From positions 1-64,000 of the forward strand of contig JAFXQX010000029.1 in NCBI GenBank assembly GCA_017526745.1: 64,000 nucleotides of DNA. Reading direction: 5' to 3'. The position numbers and the translations under genes are program-made. Of this stretch, positions 55,721 to 64,000 are shown in pieces. Numbering within the stretch: the stretch's first letter is position 1; the number at the start of each line of letters is the position of its first letter. The notes below the pieces were generated by a model, which saw only the letters and a list, made by a program, of their open reading frames with translations, searched no databases and was not told the origin of the DNA. Source of the stretch: Lachnospiraceae bacterium (GTDB lineage: Bacteria > Bacillota > Clostridia > Lachnospirales > Lachnospiraceae).

Positions 55721-55779
55721 TTGTCCTTTCATTTATGCTGTTTCCTGTATTATAATACAATCTGAAAGCAGGTGTGGAT

Positions 55780-55953
55780 ATGGCATTATGTGATGAATGC
55801 GCTTATTTTGAATATGACGAGGATGATGAGGAGTATGTGTGCTCTGCCGATATGGATGAGGATGACTATTTCCGCATGCTCTCGGGCGGCACAAAAGACT
55901 GCCCCTTTTTCAGGAACGGTGATGAGTACGCTGTTGTCAGACATCAGATGTGA
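55780..55953 (+). CDS. DUF6472 family small protein
   Basis: 57 residues beginning MALCDECAYFEYDEDDEEYV and containing C-x-x-C, a second Cys in CSAD and the motif GGTKDCPFFRNGDEYAVVR. This matches the small acidic DUF6472 proteins common in Clostridia; four Cys suggest a metal site. Function unknown. A ribosome site AGGTGTGG and a TATAAT at 55751-55756 precede it, and the aldo/keto reductase gene starts nine bases after it. Confidence 0.85.
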   Translation: MALCDECAYFEYDEDDEEYVCSADMDEDDYFRMLSGGTKDCPFFRNGDEYAVVRHQM

Positions 55954-55962
55954 GGAGACGAA

Positions 55963-56979
55963 ATGATAGTTGGAAAGACAGGAATAAAGACACCTCAGAA
56001 TGCATTCGGGGCACTTCCGATACAGAGGGTTGACGATGATACGGCCGTAAGGATACTTCGTAAAGCGTATGAAGGCGGCATGACTTATTTTGACACGGCC
56101 AGATATTACAGTGACAGCGAGCATAAGCTCGGCCTGGCATTTTCCGGCATGAGGGATAAGGTCACTATCGCGACCAAGACCGGAGCAGTTACGGCTGATG
56201 GATTTAACAAGGACCTGGAGACTTCGCTTCGCGAACTTGCGACCGATCATATAGATGTTTATCAGTTCCATAATCCGGCGTTCTGCCCGAAACCCGGAGA
56301 CGAAAGCGGAATATATGATGCAATGGTCCGGGCCAAACAGGAGGGAAAGGTCCTTCACATCGGGATCACCAATCACAGGCTGTCGGTTGCCAAAGAAGCC
56401 ATAGAAAGCGGCCTTTATGAGACCCTTCAGTTTCCGTTCTCATATCTGTCCGGAGAACAGGAAACGGAGCTTGTAGATCTTTGCAAAGAAAATGACATGG
56501 GATTTATCGCAATGAAGGCCCTTGCAGGGGGACTCATTACCGATTCGAAGGCTGCCTTTTCATTTATCGCTCAGTTCGGAAACGTTCTTCCTATATGGGG
56601 GATCCAGAGGGAAGAAGAACTTGATGAATGGCTGTCGTATATGGATAACCCTCCGTTGATGGATGACGATATAAGAAAGCTTATCGATAATGACAGAAAT
56701 GAACTTTGCGGTGAGTTCTGCAGGGGATGCGGATATTGTATGCCATGTCCCGCGGGGATTGAGATAAACAACTGTGCACGTATGTCCCTGATGCTCAGGC
56801 GTGCTCCCTCTTCTGCATGGCTGAACGAGACATGGCAGAAGAATATGGCGCAGATAGAAAACTGTCTTCACTGCAATGCATGTAAAAGCAACTGCCCTTA
56901 CGGACTGGATACACCGTCACTTTTGGAAAAGAATCTTGAGGATTACAAAAATGTCCTTGCGGGAAAAGTATTGGTATAG
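55963..56979 (+). CDS. Aldo/keto reductase with C-terminal 4Fe-4S domain
   Basis: 338 residues. The (beta/alpha)8 reductase part (about 1-240) has FDTARYYSDSEHKLGLAF with the catalytic Asp and Tyr, an HIGITNHRLS strand and an MKALAGGLI segment. The C-terminus adds two Cys clusters, CGEFCRGCGYCMPCP and CLHCNACKSNCPYG, typical of Fe-S-linked aldo/keto reductases of anaerobes. The final tail ends in GKVLV. It probably uses ferredoxin-like electrons; substrate unknown. Ribosome site AGGAGACG. Confidence 0.93.
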   Translation: MIVGKTGIKTPQNAFGALPIQRVDDDTAVRILRKAYEGGMTYFDTARYYSDSEHKLGLAFSGMRDKVTIATKTGAVTADGFNKDLETSLRELATDHIDVYQFHNPAFCPKPGDESGIYDAMVRAKQEGKVLHIGITNHRLSVAKEAIESGLYETLQFPFSYLSGEQETELVDLCKENDMGFIAMKALAGGLITDSKAAFSFIAQFGNVLPIWGIQREEELDEWLSYMDNPPLMDDDIRKLIDNDRNELCGEFCRGCGYCMPCPAGIEINNCARMSLMLRRAPSSAWLNETWQKNMAQIENCLHCNACKSNCPYGLDTPSLLEKNLEDYKNVLAGKVLV

Positions 56980-56999
56980 GATGGCTGATATGATATACT
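56971..56999 (+). promoter_or_regulatory. Sigma-A promoter of the SleB-type gene
   Basis: TTGGTA (56971-56976) and TATACT (56994-56999) with 17-base spacing plus a TG extension at 56991-56992. Predicted +1 at about 57006. Confidence 0.7.
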
Positions 57000-57027
57000 C
57001 TTTTGCGGATGACGGATATCATTAAAG

Positions 57028-58479
57028 ATGAGTGAGTATAAATATATCAGATTCATATGTTGTGTTACAGTTGCGGCCATTATTATGATGACCGCTTCTT
57101 CTCGTTATGCCCTGGCCGATGAATATGAGGATCAGATAGCCAATATGGAAAACGAGGAGAACCAGACCAAGGACATGATCTCAAACCTTGAGAAGCAGAC
57201 CAAGGCAACCAGGGATTCGATCGCCCTGTTGCAGGAGCAGAGAAAGGCTACTGAAGGAAATGTGTCGCAGCTTCAGGGAAAGAGCGATGCCTTAAAGAGC
57301 GAGATCGAAGGCTACAACGGAAAGCTTGACGAACTCGATTCACAGATAGAAGAGGCCGAAAATCAGATGCAGAAGGTCTCCGCACAGATCGTACAGATCA
57401 ATGACGAGCTTTCGGCAATCAGGCAGCAAAAAGAAGAAAAGGAGACTCTCCTTAAAAAACGCATTAAAAACGTCTATGAAAAAGGCGGATCCAGAGGGAT
57501 GCTTCAGAACATACTTGATGCTTCGTCATTAAGGGGAGTCCTTACGAGATATGAGTACCTGAATGCTATGGTGCGGTATGACAGGGAAAAGATCGCGGAG
57601 TGCCGTGATCTTGAAGAACAGCTAGAAGCAAAGATAGCGGAGGTTGAGGCCAGGGAATCGGAGCTTAATGCCTATCAGGATGATCTTGACGACAAGTATA
57701 ACGAACTGGAGAACCTTACAGATGAAATACAGGGCAAACTTGACTCGACCAACAGCAGCATCAACGCTGAGACGGGAAAGCTCAAAAACTTTGACACACA
57801 GCTTGCGGCACTTGATAAGACGATGAAGTCCCTGGAGTCCCAGACAGCTGCTGCCCAGGCACAACTGGCCAAACAGGTGGCACAGCGCCTGGCGATGAAA
57901 AAAGAGGATACTTCGGGTTCATACTCGGCGAGCGGTTCGGAGCTCGAGTGGCTGGCAGCGACCATCCAGGCCGAAGCGGGCGGGGAATCCTATACCGGAA
58001 AACTTGGCGTCGGATCGGTCATCATGAACAGGGTTAAGAGTTCCGCTTTTCCGAACGATATCAAGTCGGTCATCACACAGAACATGCAGTTTGCTTCATA
58101 CAGGTCCGGAAAGGTTGAACTGATCATCGCAAACGGTCCCAACAGTGCATGTATTAATGCTGCCCAGGAAGTGCTAGGCGGTGCCCGTATCGGAGATTAT
58201 CTCTTCTTTATGACCAAGCATTATGCCGATTACTATGGCATAAGCGACTATACGATGATCGGTAATCATGCTTTCTTCTACAAATGGAATACCAAGCCCA
58301 AGGCAAGCACCGAGGAAGCATCCGAAGCGTCGGAAGAAAATGATGATGACAGCGGGCATTCGGAGGAGAAATCTGAAGAACATTCCGAAGAAGATTCTGA
58401 AGAACATTCCGAAGAACACTCCGAAGAACACTCGTCCGAGTCTGAAGATGATTCCGAAGATTCCGAAGATGAGGAATGA
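57028..58479 (+). CDS. Secreted coiled-coil protein with SleB/CwlJ-type wall hydrolase domain
   Basis: 483 residues. Signal peptide (cleavage near ALADE, about 32), a long coiled coil (about 35-285; repeated Q-E-L-x-K heptads, CwlO/PcsB-like), then a Hydrolase_2 domain (about 310-420) with LAATIQAEAGGESYTGKLGV, GSVIMNRVKS and MQFASYRSGK. The SleB/CwlJ domain carries the catalytic Glu in AEAGGE. A Glu/His/Ser-rich tail (SEEHSEEHSEEHS) of about 50 residues ends it. Coiled coils of this type are activated by FtsEX in related proteins, but no ftsEX is seen here. A ribosome site is not obvious; ATG 57028 is the only start that gives the signal peptide. Confidence 0.88.
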   Translation: MSEYKYIRFICCVTVAAIIMMTASSRYALADEYEDQIANMENEENQTKDMISNLEKQTKATRDSIALLQEQRKATEGNVSQLQGKSDALKSEIEGYNGKLDELDSQIEEAENQMQKVSAQIVQINDELSAIRQQKEEKETLLKKRIKNVYEKGGSRGMLQNILDASSLRGVLTRYEYLNAMVRYDREKIAECRDLEEQLEAKIAEVEARESELNAYQDDLDDKYNELENLTDEIQGKLDSTNSSINAETGKLKNFDTQLAALDKTMKSLESQTAAAQAQLAKQVAQRLAMKKEDTSGSYSASGSELEWLAATIQAEAGGESYTGKLGVGSVIMNRVKSSAFPNDIKSVITQNMQFASYRSGKVELIIANGPNSACINAAQEVLGGARIGDYLFFMTKHYADYYGISDYTMIGNHAFFYKWNTKPKASTEEASEASEENDDDSGHSEEKSEEHSEEDSEEHSEEHSEEHSSESEDDSEDSEDEE

Positions 58480-58500
58480 CCATAAGGAAAGGAAACCGGA

Positions 58501-59118
58501 ATGGGTATCAATGATTTTATTCCCTCGGATGATGAGCAACTGAATAAACTTCTGCTTTTTACGGCAGAGATAGACAAGATGACGGCAGTGCTTCGAAGGA
58601 CGGTCCTTATCGATAAGAGCCGCAGGGAGAACGATGCCGAGCATTCCTGGCATATCGCGGTAATGGCGATGATCTTCAAGGATTATTTCACCGGTACGCC
58701 CGACCTTGGCCGTGCCGTGATGATGTGTGTAGTACATGATCTTGTCGAGATATACGCCGGAGATACTTTTGCGTTTGATAAAGAAGGCAACCTTGATAAG
58801 GCCGAAAGGGAAAAAGAGGCTGCCGATAAACTGTTTTCGCTTCTTCCGACAGAACAGGGGAGCATGCTTCGTGCGTATTGGGAAGAATTCGATGAGATGG
58901 AGACGGATGATGCAAAATATGCGGCATGCATGGACCGTATCCAGCCGCTCCTTCATAATACTCTTACCGATGGTCATACCTGGGTACTCGGGAAGGCTAC
59001 AAGAGAGGATATCGAAAAAAGAGAAGAGGTTGTGAAGCAGAATATGCCGAAAGTCTATGAGTGGATCGAAAAAAACATCGAAAACGGGATCCAAAAGGGC
59101 TGGATAAAAAACTGTTGA
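58501..59118 (+). CDS. HD-domain phosphohydrolase (YfbR-like)
   Basis: 205 residues without signal peptide. HD motif: H in AEHSWHIAVMAM, then H-D in VVHDLVEIYAGDTF, and a later D-x-x-Q block (DRIQPLLHN). This fits the YfbR/HDDC2 family of 5'-nucleotidases acting on deoxynucleoside monophosphates; substrate not proven. It lies 21 bases after the SleB gene. The -35 of the T-box promoter overlaps its stop codon. Confidence 0.88.
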   Translation: MGINDFIPSDDEQLNKLLLFTAEIDKMTAVLRRTVLIDKSRRENDAEHSWHIAVMAMIFKDYFTGTPDLGRAVMMCVVHDLVEIYAGDTFAFDKEGNLDKAEREKEAADKLFSLLPTEQGSMLRAYWEEFDEMETDDAKYAACMDRIQPLLHNTLTDGHTWVLGKATREDIEKREEVVKQNMPKVYEWIEKNIENGIQKGWIKNC

Positions 59119-59144
59119 CACGAAAGTTACCATTGTGATATAAG
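59115..59144 (+). promoter_or_regulatory. Sigma-A promoter of the tryptophan T-box leader
   Basis: TTGACA (59115-59120) and TATAAG (59139-59144) with 18-base spacing. The -35 overlaps the stop of the HD gene. Confidence 0.8.
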
Positions 59145-59150
59145 ATAACC

Positions 59151-59414
59151 AAACCGTTGAGAAAGAGTAGTAGGTACTGTCACTTCTTAAAAGAGAGTCG
59201 CAGGCGGTGGGATTGCGATAAAGAATACAGGTCCGAATGGACTTTCGAGGGCGAACAGAAAGCTTATGGCGAGTATGGGAGACGGAGCAGACACTTCGTT
59301 AACAAAGTCAGCATATGTTGGTATGCGTTGAGTGGATGCGACAGCATCAAGCCGGGTGGCACCGCAGGATACAGTATCCTGTCCCAGCATTAAAGATGTG
59401 GGACAGGTTTTTTT
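59151..59414 (+). promoter_or_regulatory. T-box riboswitch, tRNA-Trp specifier (TGG)
   Basis: Stem I base pairs GAAAG with CTTTC; the specifier loop has AGTAGTA on the 5' side and GAATGGA on the 3' side, giving specifier TGG at 59238-59240 (Trp). The AGAGAG bulge and GGTGGGA stretch, typical of stem I, are at about 59193-59212. The conserved T-box GGGTGGCACCGC lies at about 59354-59365. A terminator at 59378-59414 follows, with the antiterminator formed by the T-box sequence. Uncharged tRNA-Trp should stabilise the antiterminator and turn on the transporter genes that follow. Confidence 0.92.
59378..59414 (+). terminator. Conditional terminator of the T-box
   Basis: CCTGTCCC (59378-59385) pairs with GGGACAGG (59400-59407) and extends inward, followed by seven Ts. 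Alternative to the antiterminator. Confidence 0.9.
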
Positions 59415-59477
59415 ATTTTCTAAGACTGTAAGTCTCATGATCTATCAACGCAGGTTTTAAGAAAAGGAGACAGGAAA

Positions 59478-60605
59478 ATGAAGAAGATGATCAGAAAAAT
59501 GACAGCAGTGTTTATGACGGCCGCATTTATGCTCGGTCTTGCAGGATGCTCGGGCATCACACCGGAGCAGGCGGCGGAGTTTACAAATTCACTCGATGAA
59601 AAGGCAGTGGAAGAAGCAGTGGATTCAGTAAAAGAGACCGTAGAGGAAGCAGCAAACGAGTCTATACAGACATTTAAGGTCGGGATCTGTAACTATGTCG
59701 ACGATGCATCACTTAACCAGATCGTTGACAACATACAGGCACAGCTTGAAACTCTCGGAGCCGAGAACAATGTTAAGTTTGAGATAGAGTATGATAACTG
59801 TAACGCTGATCCCAACGTACTTAATCAGATAGTTGCAAACTTCATCGCGGATGATGTCGATCTGATGATAGGTGTGGCAACACCGGTTGCAATGACGATG
59901 CAGTCACTTACCGAAGGCAAGGATATCCCGGTTGTATTTGCCGCAGTATCGGATCCCGAAGGGGCAGGGCTTGTTGCATCAAATGACGCACCCGGAGGAA
60001 ATATCACGGGCACGAGCGACTACCTTGATACAAATGCCATCATGAACCTCATATTTGCAAATAATCCCGATGCAAAAAAGATCGGTCTTTTATACGATAT
60101 AGGACAGGATGCGAGCACGGCCCCTATCGAGGCAGCCAAGAAGTATCTTGATGACAAGGGTATTGAGTATGTTGAGCATACCGGAACAAATGTTGATGAG
60201 ATCGCACTTGCGGCCCAGGCAATGGTAGCTGACGGCGTTGATGCCATATTCACGCCTACCGACAATACGGTAATGACGGCTGAGCTTTCGATCTATGAGA
60301 CACTTGCCGAGGCAGGCATCCCTCACTACACCGGGGCGGATTCATTCGCGCTTAACGGTGCATTCCTCGGATACGGCGTTGACTATGCAAATCTCGGAGT
60401 TGAGACTGCAAACATGGTAAAAGGCATTCTTGTTGACGGAAACGATCCCGCAAGCACACCGGTAATGACATTTGATAACGGAACCGCAACAATCAACACC
60501 GATATATGCAAGACGCTCGGACTTGACTATGATGAGCTCAATAAAGTGTTTGAGCCTTACTGCCTGAGAGTCCAGGAGATCACAACAGCGGAGAGTTTTG
60601 AATAA
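59478..60605 (+). CDS. trpX: Tryptophan ABC transporter substrate-binding lipoprotein
   Basis: 375 residues: lipobox GLAGC (Cys24), an acidic linker, and the ABC_sub_bind-type fold (about 65-360; VGICNYVDDASLNQIVDNI, DDVDLMIGVATPVA, GLLYDIGQD, EHTGTNVDEIALAAQA). This matches the TrpX receptor of the TrpXYZ system, which is known to be preceded by T-boxes in Firmicutes; here the leader reads Trp. AAAGGAG is upstream. It ends one base into the permease start (TAATG). Confidence 0.92.
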   Translation: MKKMIRKMTAVFMTAAFMLGLAGCSGITPEQAAEFTNSLDEKAVEEAVDSVKETVEEAANESIQTFKVGICNYVDDASLNQIVDNIQAQLETLGAENNVKFEIEYDNCNADPNVLNQIVANFIADDVDLMIGVATPVAMTMQSLTEGKDIPVVFAAVSDPEGAGLVASNDAPGGNITGTSDYLDTNAIMNLIFANNPDAKKIGLLYDIGQDASTAPIEAAKKYLDDKGIEYVEHTGTNVDEIALAAQAMVADGVDAIFTPTDNTVMTAELSIYETLAEAGIPHYTGADSFALNGAFLGYGVDYANLGVETANMVKGILVDGNDPASTPVMTFDNGTATINTDICKTLGLDYDELNKVFEPYCLRVQEITTAESFE

Positions 60606-61510
60606 TGTTACCTTTATTACAGACAGCATTAGAACTGGGCCTTATCAGTTCGCTCACAGTCCTTGCACTGTTCCTAAGCTATTCGATGCTGAACGTATGT
60701 GACCTTTCAACCGACGGGTGTTTTACGCTCGGGGCCACGGTCGGGGCAGTTGTTGCGATATCGGGCCATCCCTATCTGTCAATAATCGCAGCGATGGCTG
60801 CGGGAGTTATGTCAGGATTTGTAACGGCATTTTTGCAGACGAAGATGGGAGTAGACAGTCTGCTTGCCGGGATAATCATGAACACAGCCCTGTATTCGGT
60901 CAATATCGGCATCATGGGCGGAAGCTCTCTTCTTAACATGAATAAGACACCGACTGTGTTTTCAAAACTGCATTCGGTTTTTGAGAAAACGCCTGTCGCG
61001 GAAACAAACAAACTCATTATTGCCACAACCGCAGTTACTGCGGTTGCGGCTTTTCTGTATTTGTTTTTAAAAACACGGATAGGACTGGCGATAAGGGCTA
61101 CCGGCAATAATCCGGAGATGGTCCGTTCCTCATCCATCAATCCCGCGACGACGACGATCGTCGGACTGTGCGTGTCAGGGTCCTTTACCGCACTGTCCGG
61201 ATGCCTGCTGGCACAGTCGCAGAAATCGGTCAACATCGATATCGGCTCCGGTATGGTGACGATCGCGCTCGCATCGCTTCTTATCGGCTCAACTTTCATC
61301 AGAAGCAGGAGAATGGGCCTGCGCATAGCAGGCACCATTGTCGGTGCTTTTGTATTCAGACTCGTGTATACGATAGCGCTTCGTTTCAACATGCCTGCGT
61401 ATATGCTCAAACTCGTCTCGTCGGTTATCGTCATCCTGGCGATATCGGGTCCGTATCTTAAGAGCAGATATCCCGAACTTGCCCGGAGACTGGAGAAGAA
61501 AAAATGCTGA
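60605..61510 (+). CDS. trpY: Tryptophan ABC transporter permease
   Basis: 301 residues with about eight spans of the branched-chain-type permease fold (BPD_transp_2). Features: FLSYSMLNVCDLSTDGCFTL, LAGIIMNTALYSVNIGIMGG, the loop IRATGNNPEMVRSSSINPAT. It shares one base with the receptor gene and overlaps the ATPase gene by seven bases. Function follows from the operon and the Trp T-box. Confidence 0.9.
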   Translation: MLPLLQTALELGLISSLTVLALFLSYSMLNVCDLSTDGCFTLGATVGAVVAISGHPYLSIIAAMAAGVMSGFVTAFLQTKMGVDSLLAGIIMNTALYSVNIGIMGGSSLLNMNKTPTVFSKLHSVFEKTPVAETNKLIIATTAVTAVAAFLYLFLKTRIGLAIRATGNNPEMVRSSSINPATTTIVGLCVSGSFTALSGCLLAQSQKSVNIDIGSGMVTIALASLLIGSTFIRSRRMGLRIAGTIVGAFVFRLVYTIALRFNMPAYMLKLVSSVIVILAISGPYLKSRYPELARRLEKKKC

Positions 61511-62292
61511 AAATAGATGCTATATCCAAAACGTTTAATCCCGGGACGGTAAATGAGAAAAAGGCTCTTTCGGGACTCTCACTTACCGTAAATGACGGTG
61601 ATTTCATATCGATAATAGGCGCGAACGGAGCAGGAAAATCAACCCTGTTTAATGCAATAGCCGGAACATTCCTGACGGATGAGGGGTCGATAGTACTTGA
61701 CGGGGAAGATATCACCCTTACCCCCGCACATATCCGTGCCAGAAACATCGGCCGCCTGTTCCAGGACCCTTTAAAGGGAACGGCTCCCGACATGAGCATA
61801 GAAGAAAATCTTGCACTTGCCGCAGGAAGCGGAGGCTGGCTGTCGCGTATATCCAGAAAGGAAAAGAAGATGCTCCGTGAAAAGGTCGCAATGCTTTCGA
61901 TGGGCCTTGAGGACAGGATGGACAGCCCTGTGGGACTCTTGTCCGGTGGACAGCGGCAGGCTCTTACGCTTATGATGGCAACGATCAACCCGCCCAGGCT
62001 CCTTCTTCTCGACGAGCATACGGCGGCGCTCGATCCCGAAACGAGCGATAAGGTCATGGCCCTGACCGAGAAGATAGCGGGTGAAAATCATCTGACATGC
62101 CTCGTAATAACACATAATATGCACTCGGCCCTTTCGCAGGGAAACCGGACACTGATGATGGATAACGGAAACATCATTTTTGATATTGAAGGAGAAAAGA
62201 GGCATGATCTTACGGTTGACGACCTGCTGAAGATGTTCAGATCAAGAAGCGGCCGGGACCTTGATAATGACAGGATGTTATTATCCGAATGA
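61504..62292 (+). CDS. trpZ: Tryptophan ABC transporter ATPase
   Basis: 262 residues. Walker A GANGAGKS, signature LSGGQRQAL, Walker B LLLLDEHTAALDP, with the H-loop ITHNM. Note DEH in place of the common DEP after Walker B, a variant seen in this transporter branch. Ends the T-box operon; no strong terminator follows before the next promoter at 62334. Confidence 0.92.
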   Translation: MLKIDAISKTFNPGTVNEKKALSGLSLTVNDGDFISIIGANGAGKSTLFNAIAGTFLTDEGSIVLDGEDITLTPAHIRARNIGRLFQDPLKGTAPDMSIEENLALAAGSGGWLSRISRKEKKMLREKVAMLSMGLEDRMDSPVGLLSGGQRQALTLMMATINPPRLLLLDEHTAALDPETSDKVMALTEKIAGENHLTCLVITHNMHSALSQGNRTLMMDNGNIIFDIEGEKRHDLTVDDLLKMFRSRSGRDLDNDRMLLSE

Positions 62293-62333
62293 CAGGACCG
62301 GACATGTTTATCTATCATTTATCCCCCGATATG

Positions 62334-62342
62334 TGATAGAAT
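62334..62342 (+). promoter_or_regulatory. Extended -10 promoter before the frameshifted gene
   Basis: TGATAGAAT matches the extended -10 with one change. Predicted +1 near 62349; the Shine-Dalgarno AAGGAGAA at about 62366-62373 precedes ATG 62380. Confidence 0.55.
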
Positions 62343-62379
62343 ATTACGGTATGATAATCTCAGATAAGGAGAACGTTTT

Positions 62380-62614
62380 ATGAAAGAATCTTTGAAATTG
62401 AGGATAATGTGCGCAGCTGCCGCACTGATCATCCTTTCAGGCCCGTCCCGATGTTTCACTCCTTATCGCATATCCTTATAACGGACATACATATCTTATG
62501 GCGGTTCCGGCAGGTTATAATCTTGCTGCCAAAGCGGACAATACAGGCAAGGTCAGCTTTATCAAACTTGCAGCCGTCAAGGACGGGAAGATAATTACCA
62601 CGATGGTAAAATAA
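62380..62614 (+). pseudogene. Small secreted protein gene with frameshift
   Basis: The ATG with a strong ribosome site begins MKESLKLRIMCAAAALIILS, a signal-peptide start, but this frame stops after 33 codons (62481). The +1 frame carries the rest: it reads through SSFQARPDVSLLIAYPYNGH and ends at 62614 with KLAAVKDGKIITTMVK, giving about 78 residues if joined near 62435. A single base loss or gain explains it. Either a recent frameshift or a sequencing error; the protein family is not recognised. The following kinase gene starts four bases later. Confidence 0.7.
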
Positions 62615-62618
62615 ACTG

Positions 62619-64000
62619 ATGAAAACCATATATGTGATTGTTGATATCCTCGCACTGCTCACGCTGCTGCTTCTGGCCGGCCGGACAGGCAGGATAAAAA
62701 AAGATTACGGGATATGGCTGAAGCGGACGCTTGTTGCAGGTGCCGCTGCCATTATCGCAAATATCATGATAGCGCTCTCCGCAAACGAGTTGTTTGCGGA
62801 GAGTTCTTACTGCCTGTATTTTATTTCCATTGACTGGATCATATATTTTCTCACGGGCTTTTGCCTGCTTTATACGCGCCATGAAGAGTTTATGAGAAAA
62901 TGGATGTACCCGGTTGCGGGACTGATGCTGTTTGACTCTGTTTCCTTGTTTCTGAACCTGTTCTTCGGGCATCAGTTCCTTGTTTCAAAGAGCAGTTTTT
63001 CGTTCGGTGATTTTTACCTGACAACATTTCGTACGCACTATTATATCCATCTTATGATCGATTATGCGCTGGTTATCCTTACGCTTGCATTCATGATCTA
63101 CCGTATCGTAAGATCTTACAGTATTTACAGGACGAGATACGTTATCATACTGTCTTTCATAGTTGTTGTCATCATACTTAACATCCTCTATATGGCATTC
63201 GGCCTTGTACTTGATGCGTCGGTGATATTCTATGCTGTTTCCGGTATACTGATCTATTTCGGGATCACGAGATTTGTTCCGAGGAGTCTTAAAGCCGTTG
63301 CCGTCGAAAGGGCTATTGATGATATGAGCGAGGGTATTATGCTGTTTGAACTCGATGGCAGCTGTATCCATGCCAATGCATTCATGCGCACGAGATTCGG
63401 TATAGATCCCGGGCACTATGATCTTACAATGGAGCCTGCAAGCTCGTTTATGGCTCAGCTGTCCGAATTCGGACTGGATTTCGGACATTTTTCGTACAGC
63501 CGGCCGGCAAAGATATCCGAAGACCGGGAAAAAGAGTACTACAACATCCGCTACAACAAACTGTCGGATAAAAAGGGACGCCCGATCGGTTCATATTTTC
63601 TTGTAGAAGATACAACCGAAAACGAGTATCTTCTTCAGGAACTGAAGGAAGCAAGGATAACCGCCGAACTTGCAAACCGCGCAAAGAGCGATTTTCTTGC
63701 AAGCATGTCTCACGAGATAAGGACACCTCTTAATGCAGTCCTCGGAATGAATGAGCTGATCTTGAGGACTTCGGATGATCCGCAGATAACCGAGTATGCG
63801 AACAACATCATGTCATCGGGAGATGCACTTTTATCGCTCATCAATGACATACTGGATTTCTCCAAGATCGAAGCGCATAAGATGGAGATCATATCAACTG
63901 ATTACCGCATACATGATATACTGCGCGATTGTTTCGGCTTTTTCATACGTCTTGCAGAGGAGAAGGATCTTTATATCAGGATAAACTGCGCAAAGAACAT
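62619..64000 (+). CDS. 7TM sensor histidine kinase, cut by the window edge
   Basis: At least 460 residues, with no stop before the window end. N-terminal seven predicted spans (about 1-220) without a classical signal peptide, as in 7TM-type sensor kinases, a PAS-like segment (about 230-330; ERAIDDMSEGIMLFELDG), then the HisKA dimerisation domain with H365 in FLASMSHEIRTPLNAVLG and DFSKIEAHKMEI. The HATPase domain, and possibly receiver domains, lie beyond position 64000. The input signal is unknown. It follows the frameshifted gene by four bases. Confidence 0.92.
   Translation, partial: MKTIYVIVDILALLTLLLLAGRTGRIKKDYGIWLKRTLVAGAAAIIANIMIALSANELFAESSYCLYFISIDWIIYFLTGFCLLYTRHEEFMRKWMYPVAGLMLFDSVSLFLNLFFGHQFLVSKSSFSFGDFYLTTFRTHYYIHLMIDYALVILTLAFMIYRIVRSYSIYRTRYVIILSFIVVVIILNILYMAFGLVLDASVIFYAVSGILIYFGITRFVPRSLKAVAVERAIDDMSEGIMLFELDGSCIHANAFMRTRFGIDPGHYDLTMEPASSFMAQLSEFGLDFGHFSYSRPAKISEDREKEYYNIRYNKLSDKKGRPIGSYFLVEDTTENEYLLQELKEARITAELANRAKSDFLASMSHEIRTPLNAVLGMNELILRTSDDPQITEYANNIMSSGDALLSLINDILDFSKIEAHKMEIISTDYRIHDILRDCFGFFIRLAEEKDLYIRINCAKN

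Noticed and set aside
58174-59133. A 319-codon minus-strand frame over the SleB tail and HD genes
   Set aside because: Phe/Ile/Arg-rich antisense frame of Glu/His repeats; both sense genes have clear domains.

Overview
The window looks like part of the chromosome of an anaerobic, low-to-mid GC Gram-positive bacterium of the Clostridia, most likely Lachnospiraceae (Butyrivibrio-like). This rests on a dcw-type division cluster with MraZ, a superoxide reductase and rubrerythrin pair, DUF5688 and DUF6472 proteins, a T-box tryptophan leader, sigma-A type promoters, TTG/GTG starts beside strong Shine-Dalgarno sites, and many lipoproteins with clostridial lipoboxes. No identification to species was possible from sequence alone.

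Layout. 0-1 kb: decayed DNA, with a C-terminal isochorismatase-family fragment on the minus strand and the relic of an integrase gene next to ychF. 1-10.8 kb: ychF, then a division and cell-wall operon (mraZ, rsmH, ftsL, a class B PBP, a SEDS protein, ftsQ/divIB), ftsZ and nrdR; mraY, murD and murG are absent from it. 10.9-15.7 kb: a five-domain peptide-type ABC importer whose two ATPases are fused. 15.8-19.4 kb: a small protein of unknown function behind a structured leader, an EamA transporter fused to a YqeG-type phosphatase, efp and a DUF5688 protein. 19.4-26.9 kb: tRNA-Arg(CCG), an SH3 protein, rluB-ligA-metA, a secreted protein, superoxide reductase, rubrerythrin and apt. 26.9-29.2 kb (minus strand): an MBOAT acyltransferase with an SGNH-like partner, a pair typical of polysaccharide O-acylation. 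29.4-34.8 kb: a CstA-type pyruvate/peptide transporter, glutamate dehydrogenase and guaA.

34.9-58.5 kb is accessory and rich in exported proteins: a large clostripain (C11) peptidase, a PrsW-like membrane protease, a truncated membrane protein, a thioredoxin-fold lipoprotein, pseudogenes, lipoproteins, a GDP-fucose salvage enzyme (Fkp type) with an inositol-monophosphatase-like partner, a second pseudouridine synthase, a secreted HExxH metallopeptidase, an unusual NlpC/P60-M13 fusion, an aldo/keto reductase with Fe-S clusters and a coiled-coil SleB-type hydrolase. Four different exported or membrane protease families and two wall-hydrolase domains lie in one stretch, suggesting envelope remodelling or surface proteolysis.

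58.5-64 kb: an HD-domain phosphohydrolase, a T-box leader with a TGG (Trp) specifier followed by the TrpXYZ-type tryptophan ABC transporter, a frameshifted small secreted protein, and the start of a 7TM sensor histidine kinase cut by the window edge.

I did not find CRISPR arrays, rRNA, complete insertion sequences or an intact prophage. The least explained signals are the 5'-terminal hairpins lying directly on -10 boxes, the apparently leaderless fkp gene, the EamA-YqeG and NlpC-M13 fusions, and the structured leader at 15.83 kb.
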